In this document: piece after piece, positions 20,301-29,232 of the stretch | Numbering within the stretch: position 1 is the stretch's first letter | Layout of the letters: each line of letters opens with the position of its first letter | Origin: Ferruginibacter sp. | Lineage (GTDB): Bacteria > Bacteroidota > Bacteroidia > Chitinophagales > Chitinophagaceae | Length of the DNA: 64,000 bases | NCBI GenBank assembly: GCA_025963635.1 | Contig: JAOQAK010000024.1 | Span: 16,144-80,143 of the forward strand | Reading direction: 5' to 3' | Notes under the pieces: generated by a model | What the model saw: only the letters and a program-made list of their open reading frames with translations | Databases searched by the model: none | Told to the model about the DNA's origin: nothing | Translations under genes and position numbers: made by a program

Positions 20301-20797
20301 GCTTCAATGTTTCGGTGAGTTATAAAATGATTGACCTCAGTGCTTCTTTCAACGGGTCGTGTGGAAATGATGTGCTGGACGGACAGGACTATTATATCAG
20401 GAATATGGAAGGTTCCGGTAACAACTACCAGTTATTAACACAACGCTATCGCAACGAAGCAGCACCTGGCAATGGTCATGATTATCGTGCTTCAAGAGGC
20501 GGTACTCAAAGCAATAGCAGCCGCTTGTCTGACTACTACCTGCAGGATGGCTCATTTTTCAGGTGCACCAATATGACCGTTGGTTACAATGCATCCGGGA
20601 GCAATGCAATTAAGAAACTTGGATTGAGCAGCCTCAGGGTATATGCGAGTATTGACAATGCTTTCACTGTTACGAAATACCTCGGTTATAATCCCGAAGT
20701 AGATTACAATAATGGAAGCAATCTCACACCGGGAGTTGACTACGGAAAGTATCCGCTGGCACGGGCATTCAGTGCAGGTGTAAAAATGGTATTTTAA
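17390..20797 (+). CDS. SusC/RagA-type TonB-linked outer membrane protein (second copy)
   Basis: This 1135-aa TonB-dependent importer has an N-terminal signal segment (about residues 18-35, FVFCIALFLLAGANAQ) and a carboxypeptidase-regulatory-like domain at about 48-125 (VAGTVSDQKGNPLEGVSI). The plug is at about 128-265 (DEVVSIGYQRLRKSDLTGAI; VGKVAGVQVSQVSG; LYVIDGYAV; IEILKDAASAAIYGSRASGG). The barrel ends YPLARAFSAGVKMVF. It is only distantly similar to the first SusC of the window, so this is a different transport system rather than a tandem duplicate. The short upstream gap contains the directly repeated AAATCATAA. Its SusD partner begins 31 bp after the stop. Confidence 0.95.
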   Translation: MQIRNLPKENVDTLIKRLFVFCIALFLLAGANAQAGKNNGESTPVLTVAGTVSDQKGNPLEGVSINVKKKGRGIITDARGQFTIEVNEGAVLVFSSKGFQNQEVPVKKATALRIVLKEDIQLMDEVVSIGYQRLRKSDLTGAISSVKSSELNLSSPTISQALVGKVAGVQVSQVSGAPYSGTKIRVRGIGSINASSEPLYVIDGYAVGGNVSSGPGNGGTGTGGYNPATAGNDIFVNPEDIESIEILKDAASAAIYGSRASGGVVLITTKHGKLGKGKFEYDYQAGINQLAHKVKMMNSSEFAQLFIDGRNNNYHDVLVANGVAWNDAFYSDDNATRTAKGGGASSNILKSIYDFPTQKLITPQYNTDWQEALYKNAFVQRHNLSFSGGKEGVRYAVSGGYQDQPGILTATFQKRTNFRANVDGEISKKLKVSANVAYTDNNNREVQEGRFNQGPILGGLVMMPIFSVYNTDGTLQLGKASEQTDGFAYSFQTIENPVALAERVKITRKGARGTYNGSATYQLLTDLSARVNLGLQTYNEKYEYYYPTNLSSGVNPPGSPAAVAAATASAQTILNLDKLAEFTLNYNKEFNKHRINAIAGYTSQETTSDIVSVVAKNFSNDIVPEITAQGAAAGSFLLNGNTGKSTTTLVSYLARVLYSFNNRYFLAGSIRADGSSRFGPNNRYGTFPSVSAGWNLSDESFYHNWLGKGSAIKLRASWGLSGNNNIGNYQYVQLISSPGGTVLGNTIYSTTAAGKLADDKLGWESTSQYNVGTDITLLNGRISVIGNFYVGRSFNLLYDKNVTASSGSTTVLTNLKNSDIRNTGFDLQVDAKLIRKKDFSLNVSANITANKNEVKSLDGASEVYRAGAERSYTTHVTREGQPIGMFYGLKVAGMVKQTDMANIAADDAVYAANNKSFPKGYVLKGPARSIGYSSTPLQPGDLYFKDMSGDGIVNEADKGVIGTPYPKFTYGFNVSVSYKMIDLSASFNGSCGNDVLDGQDYYIRNMEGSGNNYQLLTQRYRNEAAPGNGHDYRASRGGTQSNSSRLSDYYLQDGSFFRCTNMTVGYNASGSNAIKKLGLSSLRVYASIDNAFTVTKYLGYNPEVDYNNGSNLTPGVDYGKYPLARAFSAGVKMVF

Positions 20798-20828
20798 TCA
20801 ACTCCTCATTATTCTTAAAAAGACAACA

Positions 20829-22364
20829 ATGAAAAATAAATTAAGTATAGCAGCAGCATTTCTGGGCCTGGTATTATTCAGTGCATGTAAAAAAGATTTC
20901 CTGGAGCAGCAAGCACCCAATGCAGTGTCAGTTGATCAAAATTTTCAAACGGAAAACGATGTGGCGCTTGCCGTGTATGGAACCTACCAGGCATTGCGCA
21001 GTTCAAACTGTATCGGGGAAGGTGCACAAATCTGGACAGATGACCGTTCGGATGATGTTAATACCACCGACAACCAATCTAACAATGGAGAACCATTCCA
21101 GTTTACCGCGTTTGCCTTGTCGCCGAGTAATACTTATTTATATAGTCACTGGGTAGCTTTGTATACCCCGATATCAAGAGCCAATCTTGTTTTATCCGTC
21201 ATTGATTCAATCAAATTTGCCATTCCTGATACCAAAATCCAGTACAAAGCTGAAATGAAATTTATAAGGGCCCTGATGTATTTTAATCTCGTAAGGGAAT
21301 TTGGGGAAGTGCCTCTTGTAGCCGAATATATAAAAACGCCGGAGCAGGCAAAGGCGCTCACCGTCCGGGAAAAGAGAGAAAAAATATATGCGCAGATCAT
21401 TGCTGATTCGAAAGATGCCCTCGCCGGTAATTTATCGGTTATACAAACTGCTGCCAACAAAGGAAAAGTGTCTTTGCAGGCGGTGAATGCCTTGCTGGGG
21501 CAGGCATATCTTACGATGGCTACAACTGGTGTAGATGCACCAAATGCTGCGGCAAATTTCAATAATGCCAAAACTTATTTATTGGCATGTTTCAACCAGA
21601 AGACATTTAATAATTTGTCAGATATCCCCTATGCGGATGTTTTTGATGTAGCTAAAAAAACCACCAATCCTGAAATCATCTGGCAGATAGCCTATTTGCA
21701 GGGGGATGCAGCATTAAGTTCTTCGCTGGCACGAAATAACCAGTCGAAAGGAGAAACGATCAACTCGCAGTTTATTGCTACCGGAGCCGGTGGCACCTTA
21801 TCAGCGGACCTCCGTAAAGAATTTGAAACAGGTGATCCCCGCGCTGCCTTCTCTTTTAAATTTGCGGCGAATGTGTCGATACAGGATTATTTTATTACAA
21901 AATTCAGGGACGTTAGTGCTGGTGCCGGAAAGCTTGGCTATGGGGGCAATGATTTTATAATTATCCGCTATGCTGATATCATATTAAACCTCGCAGAAGT
22001 GTTTATGTACCTGGGTGACAATGCAAATGCAATAAAATATCTTGATATGGTACGTACCAGGGCTGGTTTGCCGGGTTATACCGAAATGCAAAACAATGCA
22101 ATCTACCTGGCCAAATATCCGACGCTTAAAATGGCAATATTACATGAAAGAAGAGTGGAACTGGCATTTGAGCATCATCGTTGGCATGACCTTACCCGCT
22201 TTTTTAATGCCTCCGACTTAGTTGCTTATTTCAAAGCCAAAAGCCAGGTTGATTATAATAATTCGCCTTTAGCAAATATATCCGCAAAAGATTATTATTT
22301 CCCGATTCCCCTGGCAGAAATCAAACTGGACCCGGAAAAAATGTCTCAAAACGCGGGCTATTGA
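20829..22364 (+). CDS. SusD/RagB-type surface lipoprotein (second copy)
   Basis: This 511-aa lipoprotein is the partner of the preceding SusC. The lipobox ends at Cys20 (VLFSAC), followed by the classic mature start KKDFLEQQAPNAVSVDQNF. TPR-type helices (AEMKFIRALMYFNLVREFGEVPLV) and the C-terminal SusD block (LHERRVELAFEHHRWHDLTRF, DYYFPIPLAEIKLDPE) are intact. It is the canonical SusD type (PF07980/PF14322), unlike the SusD-like-2 protein of the first pair. It ends 67 bp before a strong intrinsic terminator, which closes the unit that probably starts at the phosphoesterase gene. Confidence 0.95.
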   Translation: MKNKLSIAAAFLGLVLFSACKKDFLEQQAPNAVSVDQNFQTENDVALAVYGTYQALRSSNCIGEGAQIWTDDRSDDVNTTDNQSNNGEPFQFTAFALSPSNTYLYSHWVALYTPISRANLVLSVIDSIKFAIPDTKIQYKAEMKFIRALMYFNLVREFGEVPLVAEYIKTPEQAKALTVREKREKIYAQIIADSKDALAGNLSVIQTAANKGKVSLQAVNALLGQAYLTMATTGVDAPNAAANFNNAKTYLLACFNQKTFNNLSDIPYADVFDVAKKTTNPEIIWQIAYLQGDAALSSSLARNNQSKGETINSQFIATGAGGTLSADLRKEFETGDPRAAFSFKFAANVSIQDYFITKFRDVSAGAGKLGYGGNDFIIIRYADIILNLAEVFMYLGDNANAIKYLDMVRTRAGLPGYTEMQNNAIYLAKYPTLKMAILHERRVELAFEHHRWHDLTRFFNASDLVAYFKAKSQVDYNNSPLANISAKDYYFPIPLAEIKLDPEKMSQNAGY

Positions 22365-22430
22365 TATTTGCACTTTCGTATAAATTATGCTTTGAAGGAA
22401 AGATATCATTTAAATAAAGATGTTTCGGAT

Positions 22431-22460
22431 ATAGGCGCTGAATTTTTCAGCGCCTATTTT
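22431..22460 (+). terminator. Intrinsic terminator after second susD
   Basis: A perfect 12-bp stem (ATAGGCGCTGAA with its complement) around a 3-nt TTT loop is followed directly by TTT. It lies 67 bp downstream of the susD stop. The rest of the 412-bp gap to the response-regulator gene holds no ORF or RNA gene that I can recognise. Confidence 0.85.
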
Positions 22461-22776
22461 AGTGCACATATGACTCCGTTAGGAAAATCCCACAAATTAT
22501 TCCAATGGCACATAGTACCTTAATTTATAATCAATTGTGTGTAATCAAGGGCAGCTACGAATAGCTAATTAATGAACACTTCTATTATCCAACCGACTCT
22601 CTGAATTAAAGGTGCAGAGACTTCAGTGCTTTGTATCCTGTCTATTCATGTTTGAGCATCCCGATTTCAGGGGAATGAAAGCAGTAAAGATGAAAATGAT
22701 CGTTGACATTGACCAATATGTAAAATGATGTGTTATCATTGGCTTGATTTAAAATTTACTAACTTAACTTTCAAGA

Positions 22777-24120
22777 ATGCATGGAAAAATATTGATAATA
22801 GATGACGAGATTAAACTGCGGGGTTTGCTGGCACGGATCATTGGTTTGGAGGGCCACCACGTTCTACAGGCTGACGGTTTAAAAGCCGCCGCTAAAATAT
22901 TGGAAAAGGAAGATATTGATGTAATCTTTTGTGATGTTAAACTGCCCGATGGAAACGGCGTTGATTTCGTTCCCGGAATCAAAGCCACTTATCCCCTTGT
23001 AGAAATTATTTTACTTACCGCTTACGGCAATATTCCAGATGGGATCCGGGCAATGAAGAACGGTGCATTCAATTATATTCTTAAAGGAGACGACAATGAT
23101 AAAATAATTCCATTGCTGGGCAAAGCATTTGAAAAGGTTAGCCTTCAAAAACGCGTTTTGCAATTGCAGCAGCAGGTCGGCAAAAAATATAGTTTCGAGA
23201 GCATCATCGGAAAATCCGTTTCTATACAAGCATCAATTGCGCTTGCCCGGAAGGTTGCCCCAACTGATGCGTCCGTTTTACTGTTAGGTGAAACAGGTAC
23301 CGGAAAAGAAGTCTTTGCCCAGGCGATTCACACTACCAGTAAAAGGGCAGCACAGTCATTTATGGCACTGAATTGTAGTGCTTTTACAAAAGAATTACTG
23401 GAAAGTGAATTATTTGGTCATAAAGCCGGAGCTTTTACGGGTGCGATAAAGGATAAAAAAGGATTAATTGAAGAAGCCAATAATGGCACATTATTTTTAG
23501 ACGAAATAGGTGAAATGCCTATGGATCTCCAGTCAAAGATGCTTCGGGTATTAGAAACAAATGAATTTATCAAAGTAGGAGACACAAAAACAACCAAAGT
23601 ATCCGTTCGTATTATTGCAGCCACAAACAGGAACTTAGAGCAGGATGTAGCTGAAGGTAAATTCAGGGAAGATCTTTTTTACCGGCTGAATGTATTCACG
23701 ATTTCTTTGCCCCCGCTAAGGGAAAGAATCAATGATATTACTGTTTTGGCAGAATTTTTTCTCAAGATATTTGCCCAAAAAACAAATATCAATATAAGGG
23801 CAATGAACAAAGAATTTATTGAACATTTAAAAAAACATGATTGGAAAGGGAATATCCGTGAATTAAAGAATATAATTGAACGGGCCGTTATACTTGCTGA
23901 AGGCGATGAACTTACTATCCGGAATCTTCCGTTGGAATTCCAGGTGAATAATTTTCAACCAGGTTCTTCTTTAACAACTTTTGATCTTGCAACTGCTGAG
24001 AAAGTGCATATTGCAAAAGTGCTTCATTATACCCACGGGAACAAAACAGAAACTGCCCGGCTCCTCAATATCGGGCTGGCTACTTTATACAGAAAAATTC
24101 AGGAATATCAATTAGGCTAA
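22777..24120 (+). CDS. Sigma-54-dependent NtrC-type response regulator (probable kdp activator)
   Basis: This 447-aa three-domain regulator has a receiver domain at about 4-118 with phospho-acceptor Asp53 (FCDVKLPDGNG). The AAA+ central domain at about 145-370 has Walker A GETGTGKE (171-178), the sigma-54 contact loop GAFTGA (218-223) and Walker B LFLDEIGE. A Fis-type helix-turn-helix lies at about 405-445 (TARLLNIGLATLYRKIQEY). The intact GAFTGA loop means it should activate sigma-54 RNA polymerase. It sits directly upstream of the kdp genes, with its own terminator. A -24/-12 promoter and an upstream dyad lie in the following gap, so it likely takes the place of the OmpR-type KdpE. The histidine kinase at the end of the kdp cluster is its probable partner. 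Confidence 0.93.
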   Translation: MHGKILIIDDEIKLRGLLARIIGLEGHHVLQADGLKAAAKILEKEDIDVIFCDVKLPDGNGVDFVPGIKATYPLVEIILLTAYGNIPDGIRAMKNGAFNYILKGDDNDKIIPLLGKAFEKVSLQKRVLQLQQQVGKKYSFESIIGKSVSIQASIALARKVAPTDASVLLLGETGTGKEVFAQAIHTTSKRAAQSFMALNCSAFTKELLESELFGHKAGAFTGAIKDKKGLIEEANNGTLFLDEIGEMPMDLQSKMLRVLETNEFIKVGDTKTTKVSVRIIAATNRNLEQDVAEGKFREDLFYRLNVFTISLPPLRERINDITVLAEFFLKIFAQKTNINIRAMNKEFIEHLKKHDWKGNIRELKNIIERAVILAEGDELTIRNLPLEFQVNNFQPGSSLTTFDLATAEKVHIAKVLHYTHGNKTETARLLNIGLATLYRKIQEYQLG

Positions 24121-24148
24121 CGCTCAAACCCTCTCATTTTGATAATCG

Positions 24149-24173
24149 CCCTTTCATTTTGAAAGGGTTTTTT
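24149..24173 (+). terminator. Intrinsic terminator after the response-regulator gene
   Basis: An 8-bp stem CCCTTTCA/TGAAAGGG with a TTT loop is followed by six T residues. It begins 29 bp after the regulator stop codon. It separates the regulator transcript from the kdp transcript. Confidence 0.85.
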
Positions 24174-24207
24174 ATTTGTAAGTTTTCTCATTAAGGGATA
24201 TTATATC

Positions 24208-24230
24208 GCTGTATGCCTTTACCATACAGC
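24208..24230. promoter_or_regulatory. Candidate enhancer dyad for the sigma-54 regulator
   Basis: A perfect inverted repeat GCTGTATG-N7-CATACAGC is centred about 215 bp upstream of the -24/-12 element at 24429-24444. That distance and the 23-bp dyad shape are typical for binding sites of NtrC-type dimers. It is not followed by a T-run, so it is unlikely to be a terminator. Binding by the neighbouring regulator is inference. Confidence 0.5.
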
Positions 24231-24428
24231 ATTTCACCATTCCCCCTTCGCCATTCACGGGTTAGGCACACCTTTGGCAACCGGTGAGTTCTCAAAACAA
24301 TAATATGATCAATCAATATGAAGTAGCACCCTGCCTGGTGGATGAAACTACCGGAAATATAAAATGAAATTAAATCCATTTCGCCTGCACCCAGATTTAA
24401 AGGCAATCAATGTTTGAGTGACTATACC

Positions 24429-24444
24429 AGGCGTAAGTATTGCA
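24429..24444 (+). promoter_or_regulatory. Candidate sigma-54 (-24/-12) promoter of kdp
   Basis: The sequence AGGCGTAAGTATTGCA has the invariant GG and GC with the correct 12-nt offset and a perfect TTGCA -12 block, compared with consensus TGGCAC-N5-TTGCA. It ends 83 nt before the first small kdp ORF and lies downstream of the regulator's terminator. The only sigma-54 activator gene in the window is directly upstream. Confidence 0.6.
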
Positions 24445-24527
24445 ACAAGATCTGCGGATTGTAAAAAAATGTTTTACGATACTGAAAAATATTTATAGAA
24501 TTTAAAATGCTTTTAAAATAAAAATAT

Positions 24528-24611
24528 ATGATGACCATTTTGTTACTACTCGCCGGCCTTTTGTGTTTCGCACTCTTTTTTAAATCAATTGATTTTTTTG
24601 AAAATATCTAA
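24528..24611 (+). CDS. Small membrane protein upstream of kdpF
   Basis: This 27-aa ORF begins with ATGATG and encodes one hydrophobic helix (TILLLLAGLLCFALFF) followed by a short polar tail (KSIDFFENI). It lies between the candidate sigma-54 promoter and kdpF, in the same orientation, 43 bp before kdpF. The size and topology resemble the tiny accessory subunits of P-type ATPases. The sequence is not KdpF itself, which is the next ORF. A role as a second small subunit or regulator of the Kdp complex is inference. Confidence 0.55.
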   Translation: MMTILLLLAGLLCFALFFKSIDFFENI

Positions 24612-24654
24612 TCCTGTCCATCCATTCGTCTAATCAAAAATAAAACCCCAAGAT

Positions 24655-24735
24655 ATGTTTGTAATCCTCTTTTGCCTTTCCATCGTGGTATTTATTTACC
24701 TCGTGTACGTTTTATTGAAACCAGAAAAATTTTAA
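24655..24735 (+). CDS. kdpF: KdpF small subunit of the potassium-transporting ATPase
   Basis: This 26-aa protein is a single membrane helix (VILFCLSIVVFIYLVYVLL) ending in KPEKF. The YLVY-x-LLKPEKF ending is the hallmark of KdpF, the lipid-like stabilising subunit of the KdpFABC pump. It ends 17 bp before kdpA. Confidence 0.85.
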   Translation: MFVILFCLSIVVFIYLVYVLLKPEKF

Positions 24736-24752
24736 TCTTTTAAAGAAGAAAT

Positions 24753-26468
24753 ATGAACACAGAATTAACAGGCATCATCGTTACGTTTATCATTACGGTA
24801 TTACTGGCTTTTCCATTAGGGAAATATATTGCAAAAGTATTCAGTGGGGAAAAGACATTTCTGGATTTTATGAAACCAGTAGAGCATTTGATCTACCGTA
24901 TATGCGGCATCAATCCTGCCCAGGAAATGAGCTGGAAACAATTTTTAAAAGCTATGCTAACCATTAATATGTTATGGCTGGTGTATGCTTTCTTCATGTT
25001 TCTTTACCAGGCTCATTTACCATTAAACCCGGATGGTAACCCCAACATGACTGCTGATCTGAGTTTCAATACCGCAATCAGTTTTGTGGTCAACTGTGAT
25101 CTCCAGCACTATTCCGGGGAGAGTGGCGCAACCTATCTTACACAACTATTTGTCATTACTTTCTTGCAGTTTGTAAGTGCCGCCACTGGCATTGCTTGTT
25201 TAGTAGCGTTGTTTAATGGACTTAAGGAAAAAACTACGAACAATCTCGGCAACTTTTGGAGCATTTTCACAAAAACGATTACCCGGATATTATTACCGCT
25301 TTGTATCGTTGTAGCCATATTGCTGGCATTCAATGGTTCACCTGCAAGCTATGATGGAAAAGACACGATTGTAACAATGCAGGGCGATACAGTACAGGTA
25401 TCCCGAGGTCCTGCTGCGGGTATGATCGCAATAAAGCACCTGGGTACAAATGGCGGCGGCTGGTTCGGAGCCAACTCGGCGCACCCCCTTGAAAATCCGA
25501 ATTATTTTACCAATATGCTGGAAGTGATCGGGCAGGTGTTGATACCGATGGCGATGCTTTTTGCTTTGGGTTTTTATATTAAGCGCAAAAAATTTGCCTA
25601 TGTTATTTTCGGTGTGATGACGATGGGCATCCTTTGCCTTTTGATACCAACCGTCATTAGTGAAATCCATGGCAACCCGGAAATTGCAAAAATGGGAATT
25701 GCCCAGGCAACGGGGGCCATGGAAGGTAAAGAAGTAAGATTTGGCCCCGCCGCATCGGGTTACTGGAGCATCCTCACAACGGTTATTTCCACAGGGTCGG
25801 TAAATTCCATGCATGATAGTTCGATGCCGGTATCCGGCCTGATGCAGATGCTCGGCATGTTAGTAAATGGCTTCTATGGAGGTTGCGGAGTTGGTTTCCT
25901 GAATTATTTCATCTATATCATTATCGCGGTATTTATATCCGGGCTGATGGTTGGCCGAACACCGGAATTTATGGGGCATAAAGTAGAAGCAAGGGAAGTG
26001 AAGATTGCTGCACTGGTAACTTTATTATCTGCCTTTATCGTAAAAGGTGGAGCAGCTTTGGCCACTTATTATTTTGTCAACCATGGTAATGCAGACTGGG
26101 CTGTAAAGCCAAATGCCTGGCTGAATAATCCTGGTTATCATGGCTTTTCTGAAATATTGTATGAATTCACCTCCGGCAATGCCAACAATGGAAGCGGCTT
26201 CGAGGGCCTTGGAGATAACAATATTTTCTGGAACGTTTCTACTGGGTTTGCAATGATATTCGGGAGGTTCCTTCCTATCATCGGGCCAGTAGCCATTATA
26301 GGATTGATGGCCAATAAAAAATATGTTCCTGAATCTGCAGGGACCTTAAAAGTAGACTCTCTCACATTTGGTATGATGACTTTTGCAGTGATCATTATCA
26401 TTACTGCATTGTCTTACTTTCCTCCATTGGTGCTGGGACCTATTGCGGAATACTTCAGTATCCACTAA
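24753..26468 (+). CDS. kdpA: Potassium-transporting ATPase subunit KdpA
   Basis: This 571-aa polytopic inner-membrane protein is the potassium-selective channel-like subunit of the Kdp pump. It has about ten membrane helices. The four pore-loop regions of the SKT superfamily are represented by NPAQEMSWKQF, FNTAISFVVNCDLQHYSGE, the selectivity-filter block GTNGGGWFGANSAHPLENP, and NNGSGFEGLGDN. Length and motifs match the family throughout, with no truncation. It follows kdpF by 17 bp and is 102 bp ahead of the preferred kdpB start. Expression is expected under low potassium. Confidence 0.97.
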   Translation: MNTELTGIIVTFIITVLLAFPLGKYIAKVFSGEKTFLDFMKPVEHLIYRICGINPAQEMSWKQFLKAMLTINMLWLVYAFFMFLYQAHLPLNPDGNPNMTADLSFNTAISFVVNCDLQHYSGESGATYLTQLFVITFLQFVSAATGIACLVALFNGLKEKTTNNLGNFWSIFTKTITRILLPLCIVVAILLAFNGSPASYDGKDTIVTMQGDTVQVSRGPAAGMIAIKHLGTNGGGWFGANSAHPLENPNYFTNMLEVIGQVLIPMAMLFALGFYIKRKKFAYVIFGVMTMGILCLLIPTVISEIHGNPEIAKMGIAQATGAMEGKEVRFGPAASGYWSILTTVISTGSVNSMHDSSMPVSGLMQMLGMLVNGFYGGCGVGFLNYFIYIIIAVFISGLMVGRTPEFMGHKVEAREVKIAALVTLLSAFIVKGGAALATYYFVNHGNADWAVKPNAWLNNPGYHGFSEILYEFTSGNANNGSGFEGLGDNNIFWNVSTGFAMIFGRFLPIIGPVAIIGLMANKKYVPESAGTLKVDSLTFGMMTFAVIIIITALSYFPPLVLGPIAEYFSIH

Positions 26469-26570
26469 TGTATAAATACAAAATAAAACCAGCCTAAACC
26501 ACACTGATTAATAAACTTAAGTCGTAAGGCTTACCGCGTAGTAAATATGACCAAAAGAAACTATAAAATT

Positions 26571-28616
26571 ATGTCAAAGAATCATTCAACTAAGCTGTTC
26601 GAGCCATCACTTGTAAAAGAAGCGCTCAGGCAATCATTTGTAAAACTTAACCCGCGCATCATGCTGCGCAACCCAGTAATGTTTACCGTGGAAATAGGCA
26701 CAGCGATCATGCTTGGTATGTGTATCTGGATATTCGCCGGCGAAAAAGCCCAGGGTAGCTTTGCCTACAACCTCGCTATATTCCTCATATTACTTATCAC
26801 TGTATTATTTGCCAATTTTGCAGAAGCGATTGCTGAAGCCAGGGGTAAAGCGCAGGCCGATAGCCTTCGCAAAACAAGACAGGATACGCCGGCAAAAAAG
26901 ATATTTCCCATTGGAGAAATGTATGTGGATGAAGTAAAAATAGTTCCCTCAGCACAATTGGAAAAGGGTGATCATTTTATTTGCGAAGCCGGTGATACCA
27001 TTCCGATGGATGGAGAGATCATTAAAGGAATTGCTACCATTGACGAAAGTGCAATCACTGGTGAAAGTGCGCCTGTGATACGTGAGGCTGGTGGTGATAA
27101 ATCATCGGTGACTGGCGGCACCAGGGTTCTTTCCGATAAAATTGTTGTTAAAGTAACTACTTCCCCCGGTGAGAGCTTTTTAGATAAGATGATAGCATTG
27201 GTGGAAGGTGCATCCCGTCAAAAGACACCCAATGAAATTGCGCTCACCATTTTGTTGGCAAGTTTCACCATCATATTTCTGATCGTTTGCGTTACTTTAA
27301 AACCTTTTGCTGACTATGCCAATACACCCATCACTATTGCTGCATTCGTATCATTGTATGTATGTTTAATACCAACAACAATCGGCGGCTTACTAAGCGC
27401 CATTGGCATTGCCGGTATGGACAGGGCCTTACGGGCCAACGTAATTACGAAAAGCGGTAAAGCTGTAGAAACAGCAGGCGATCTCGATGTGCTATTATTA
27501 GATAAGACAGGCACCATCACCATCGGCAACAGGAAGGCCACCAATTTTTACCCTGCAAATGGCGTAGATGAAAAATTGTTTATTGAAACCTCCGTTCTGT
27601 CTTCGCTTGCAGATGAAACGCCGGAAGGAAAATCCATTGTAGAATTGGGTAAATTAAACCCGGCTTCTTTCAATGCCCATAATTCGAAATTTATAAAATT
27701 TACGGCTGAAACAAGAAGCAGCGGCATGGATATGATTGATGGAACGAAAGTGCGTAAAGGTGCATTTGATTCTATTCGTAACCTGGTCGTCAAAGCGGGC
27801 AATCCTTTTCCAACTGAAACAGAAGAAAGAGTAAAAATTATTGCTTCGAATGGAGGCACACCATTGGTAGTTAGCCGCAACAACATAGCGCTTGGTGTAG
27901 TTGAATTACAGGATATTATAAAGCCCGGTATACAAGAACGTTTTGAGCGCCTGAGAAAAATGGGTGTGAAGACGGTAATGGTTACCGGTGACAACCCGCT
28001 GACTGCAAAGTTCATTGCAGAAAAAGCAGGTGTGGATGATTTTATTGCAGAAGCAAAGCCGGAAGATAAAATGAACTATATACAGAAGGAACAGCAGGGT
28101 GGCAAACTGGTAGCAATGATGGGTGACGGCACCAATGATGCACCTGCACTGGCGCAGGCTGATGTAGGGGTGGCAATGAACAGTGGTACAGCTGCAGCAA
28201 AAGAGGCAGGTAATATGGTTGACCTGGATAACGATCCAACCAAGCTGATCGAGATTGTTGAGATAGGCAAACAGTTACTAATGACAAGAGGCACACTTAC
28301 GACATTTTCTATTGCCAACGACGTAGCAAAATATTTTGCTATCGTGCCTGCCTTGTTCATCGTGTCGATTCCTGGTTTACAATCGCTAAATATCATGTAC
28401 CTGAAAAGTGCAGAAAGTGCCATATTATCTGCAGTGATTTTTAACGCGATCATTATCCCTTTTCTTATTCCGCTGGCATTGAAGGGTGTGGCTTATAAAC
28501 CCATCGGGGCAAGTGCACTATTGAGAAGAAACCTGTTGATCTATGGGTTAGGCGGACTCATCGCACCATTTATCGGTATTAAATTGATTGATATGTTGCT
28601 TGCGTTGTTCATGTAA
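26571..28616 (+). CDS. kdpB: Potassium-transporting ATPase ATP-binding subunit KdpB
   Basis: This P-type ATPase subunit of about 681 aa energises K+ transport. I prefer the ATG at 26571 ([15 protein letters not shown]) to the in-frame ATG 24 bp upstream because KdpB proteins start close to the LF-x-P-x-L segment; either is possible. The phosphorylation motif DKTGT has its Asp at about residue 311. Also present are TGES in the actuator domain, the nucleotide-binding KGA block, [10 protein letters not shown] and [24 protein letters not shown] in the hinge. All are canonical. The protein works as a complex with KdpA, KdpC and KdpF. Confidence 0.96.
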   Translation: MSKNHSTKLFEPSLVKEALRQSFVKLNPRIMLRNPVMFTVEIGTAIMLGMCIWIFAGEKAQGSFAYNLAIFLILLITVLFANFAEAIAEARGKAQADSLRKTRQDTPAKKIFPIGEMYVDEVKIVPSAQLEKGDHFICEAGDTIPMDGEIIKGIATIDESAITGESAPVIREAGGDKSSVTGGTRVLSDKIVVKVTTSPGESFLDKMIALVEGASRQKTPNEIALTILLASFTIIFLIVCVTLKPFADYANTPITIAAFVSLYVCLIPTTIGGLLSAIGIAGMDRALRANVITKSGKAVETAGDLDVLLLDKTGTITIGNRKATNFYPANGVDEKLFIETSVLSSLADETPEGKSIVELGKLNPASFNAHNSKFIKFTAETRSSGMDMIDGTKVRKGAFDSIRNLVVKAGNPFPTETEERVKIIASNGGTPLVVSRNNIALGVVELQDIIKPGIQERFERLRKMGVKTVMVTGDNPLTAKFIAEKAGVDDFIAEAKPEDKMNYIQKEQQGGKLVAMMGDGTNDAPALAQADVGVAMNSGTAAAKEAGNMVDLDNDPTKLIEIVEIGKQLLMTRGTLTTFSIANDVAKYFAIVPALFIVSIPGLQSLNIMYLKSAESAILSAVIFNAIIIPFLIPLALKGVAYKPIGASALLRRNLLIYGLGGLIAPFIGIKLIDMLLALFM

Positions 28617-28650
28617 AAATTGGTAATATCAAAAATTAAAAACTTAAAAA

Positions 28651-29214
28651 ATGAAAAAATATTTGTTGCCTTCCTTAAAACTTACCCTTGTACTAATCAT
28701 TATATGTTCTGTATTGTACCCTTTATTTATTGCCGCAGTATCAAAATTAGCGCCAGGTGGCGGCAAGGGAGAAACCTTAAAAGTAAATGGCAAAGTAGTG
28801 GGCTATGCTAATATCGGCCAGAAGTTTACAGCCGATAAATACTTTTGGACCCGCCCTTCGGCTGTCGATTACAATGCTGCCGGTTCTGCCGGTTCTAACA
28901 TGGGGCCAACCAACGCTGAGTATTTAAAACAGGTTCAGGATAGGATAGATACTTTTTTGGTGCATAACCCATCTGTAAAAAAAGAAGACATACCGGCTGA
29001 ACTGGTAACAGCGTCAGGAAGCGGTTTAGATCCTAATGTTTCTCCGCATGGAGCTTATGTGCAGGTTGCAAGAATTGCAAAAGCAAGAAATATTTCATCA
29101 GAAAAAGTAAAAGCTTTGGTTGTCCAACAAGTTCAAAAGCCACTGCTTGGTCTGTTTGGGCCGGAGAAAGTGAATATTTTAAAACTGAATATTGAATTAG
29201 ATCAATTAAAGTAA
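28651..29214 (+). CDS. kdpC: Potassium-transporting ATPase subunit KdpC
   Basis: This 187-aa subunit has one N-terminal membrane helix (about 8-30, LKLTLVLIIICSVLYPLFIA) and a periplasmic domain. Family blocks include YFWTRPSAVDYNAAGSAGSN, GSGLDPNVSPHGAYVQVARIA and LVVQQVQKPLLGLFGPEKVNI. It stabilises the KdpAB interface and completes the pump. It lies 34 bp after kdpB. A short signal-peptide-like remnant follows it, before the KdpD sensor gene. Confidence 0.96.
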   Translation: MKKYLLPSLKLTLVLIIICSVLYPLFIAAVSKLAPGGGKGETLKVNGKVVGYANIGQKFTADKYFWTRPSAVDYNAAGSAGSNMGPTNAEYLKQVQDRIDTFLVHNPSVKKEDIPAELVTASGSGLDPNVSPHGAYVQVARIAKARNISSEKVKALVVQQVQKPLLGLFGPEKVNILKLNIELDQLK

Positions 29215-29232
29215 TCAAAAAAACGAATTTAA

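Noticed and set aside
24351..24380. AAATGAAATTAAATCCATTT as a second enhancer dyad
   Set aside because: The symmetry is weak and AT-only; the GCTGTATG dyad is clearly stronger.
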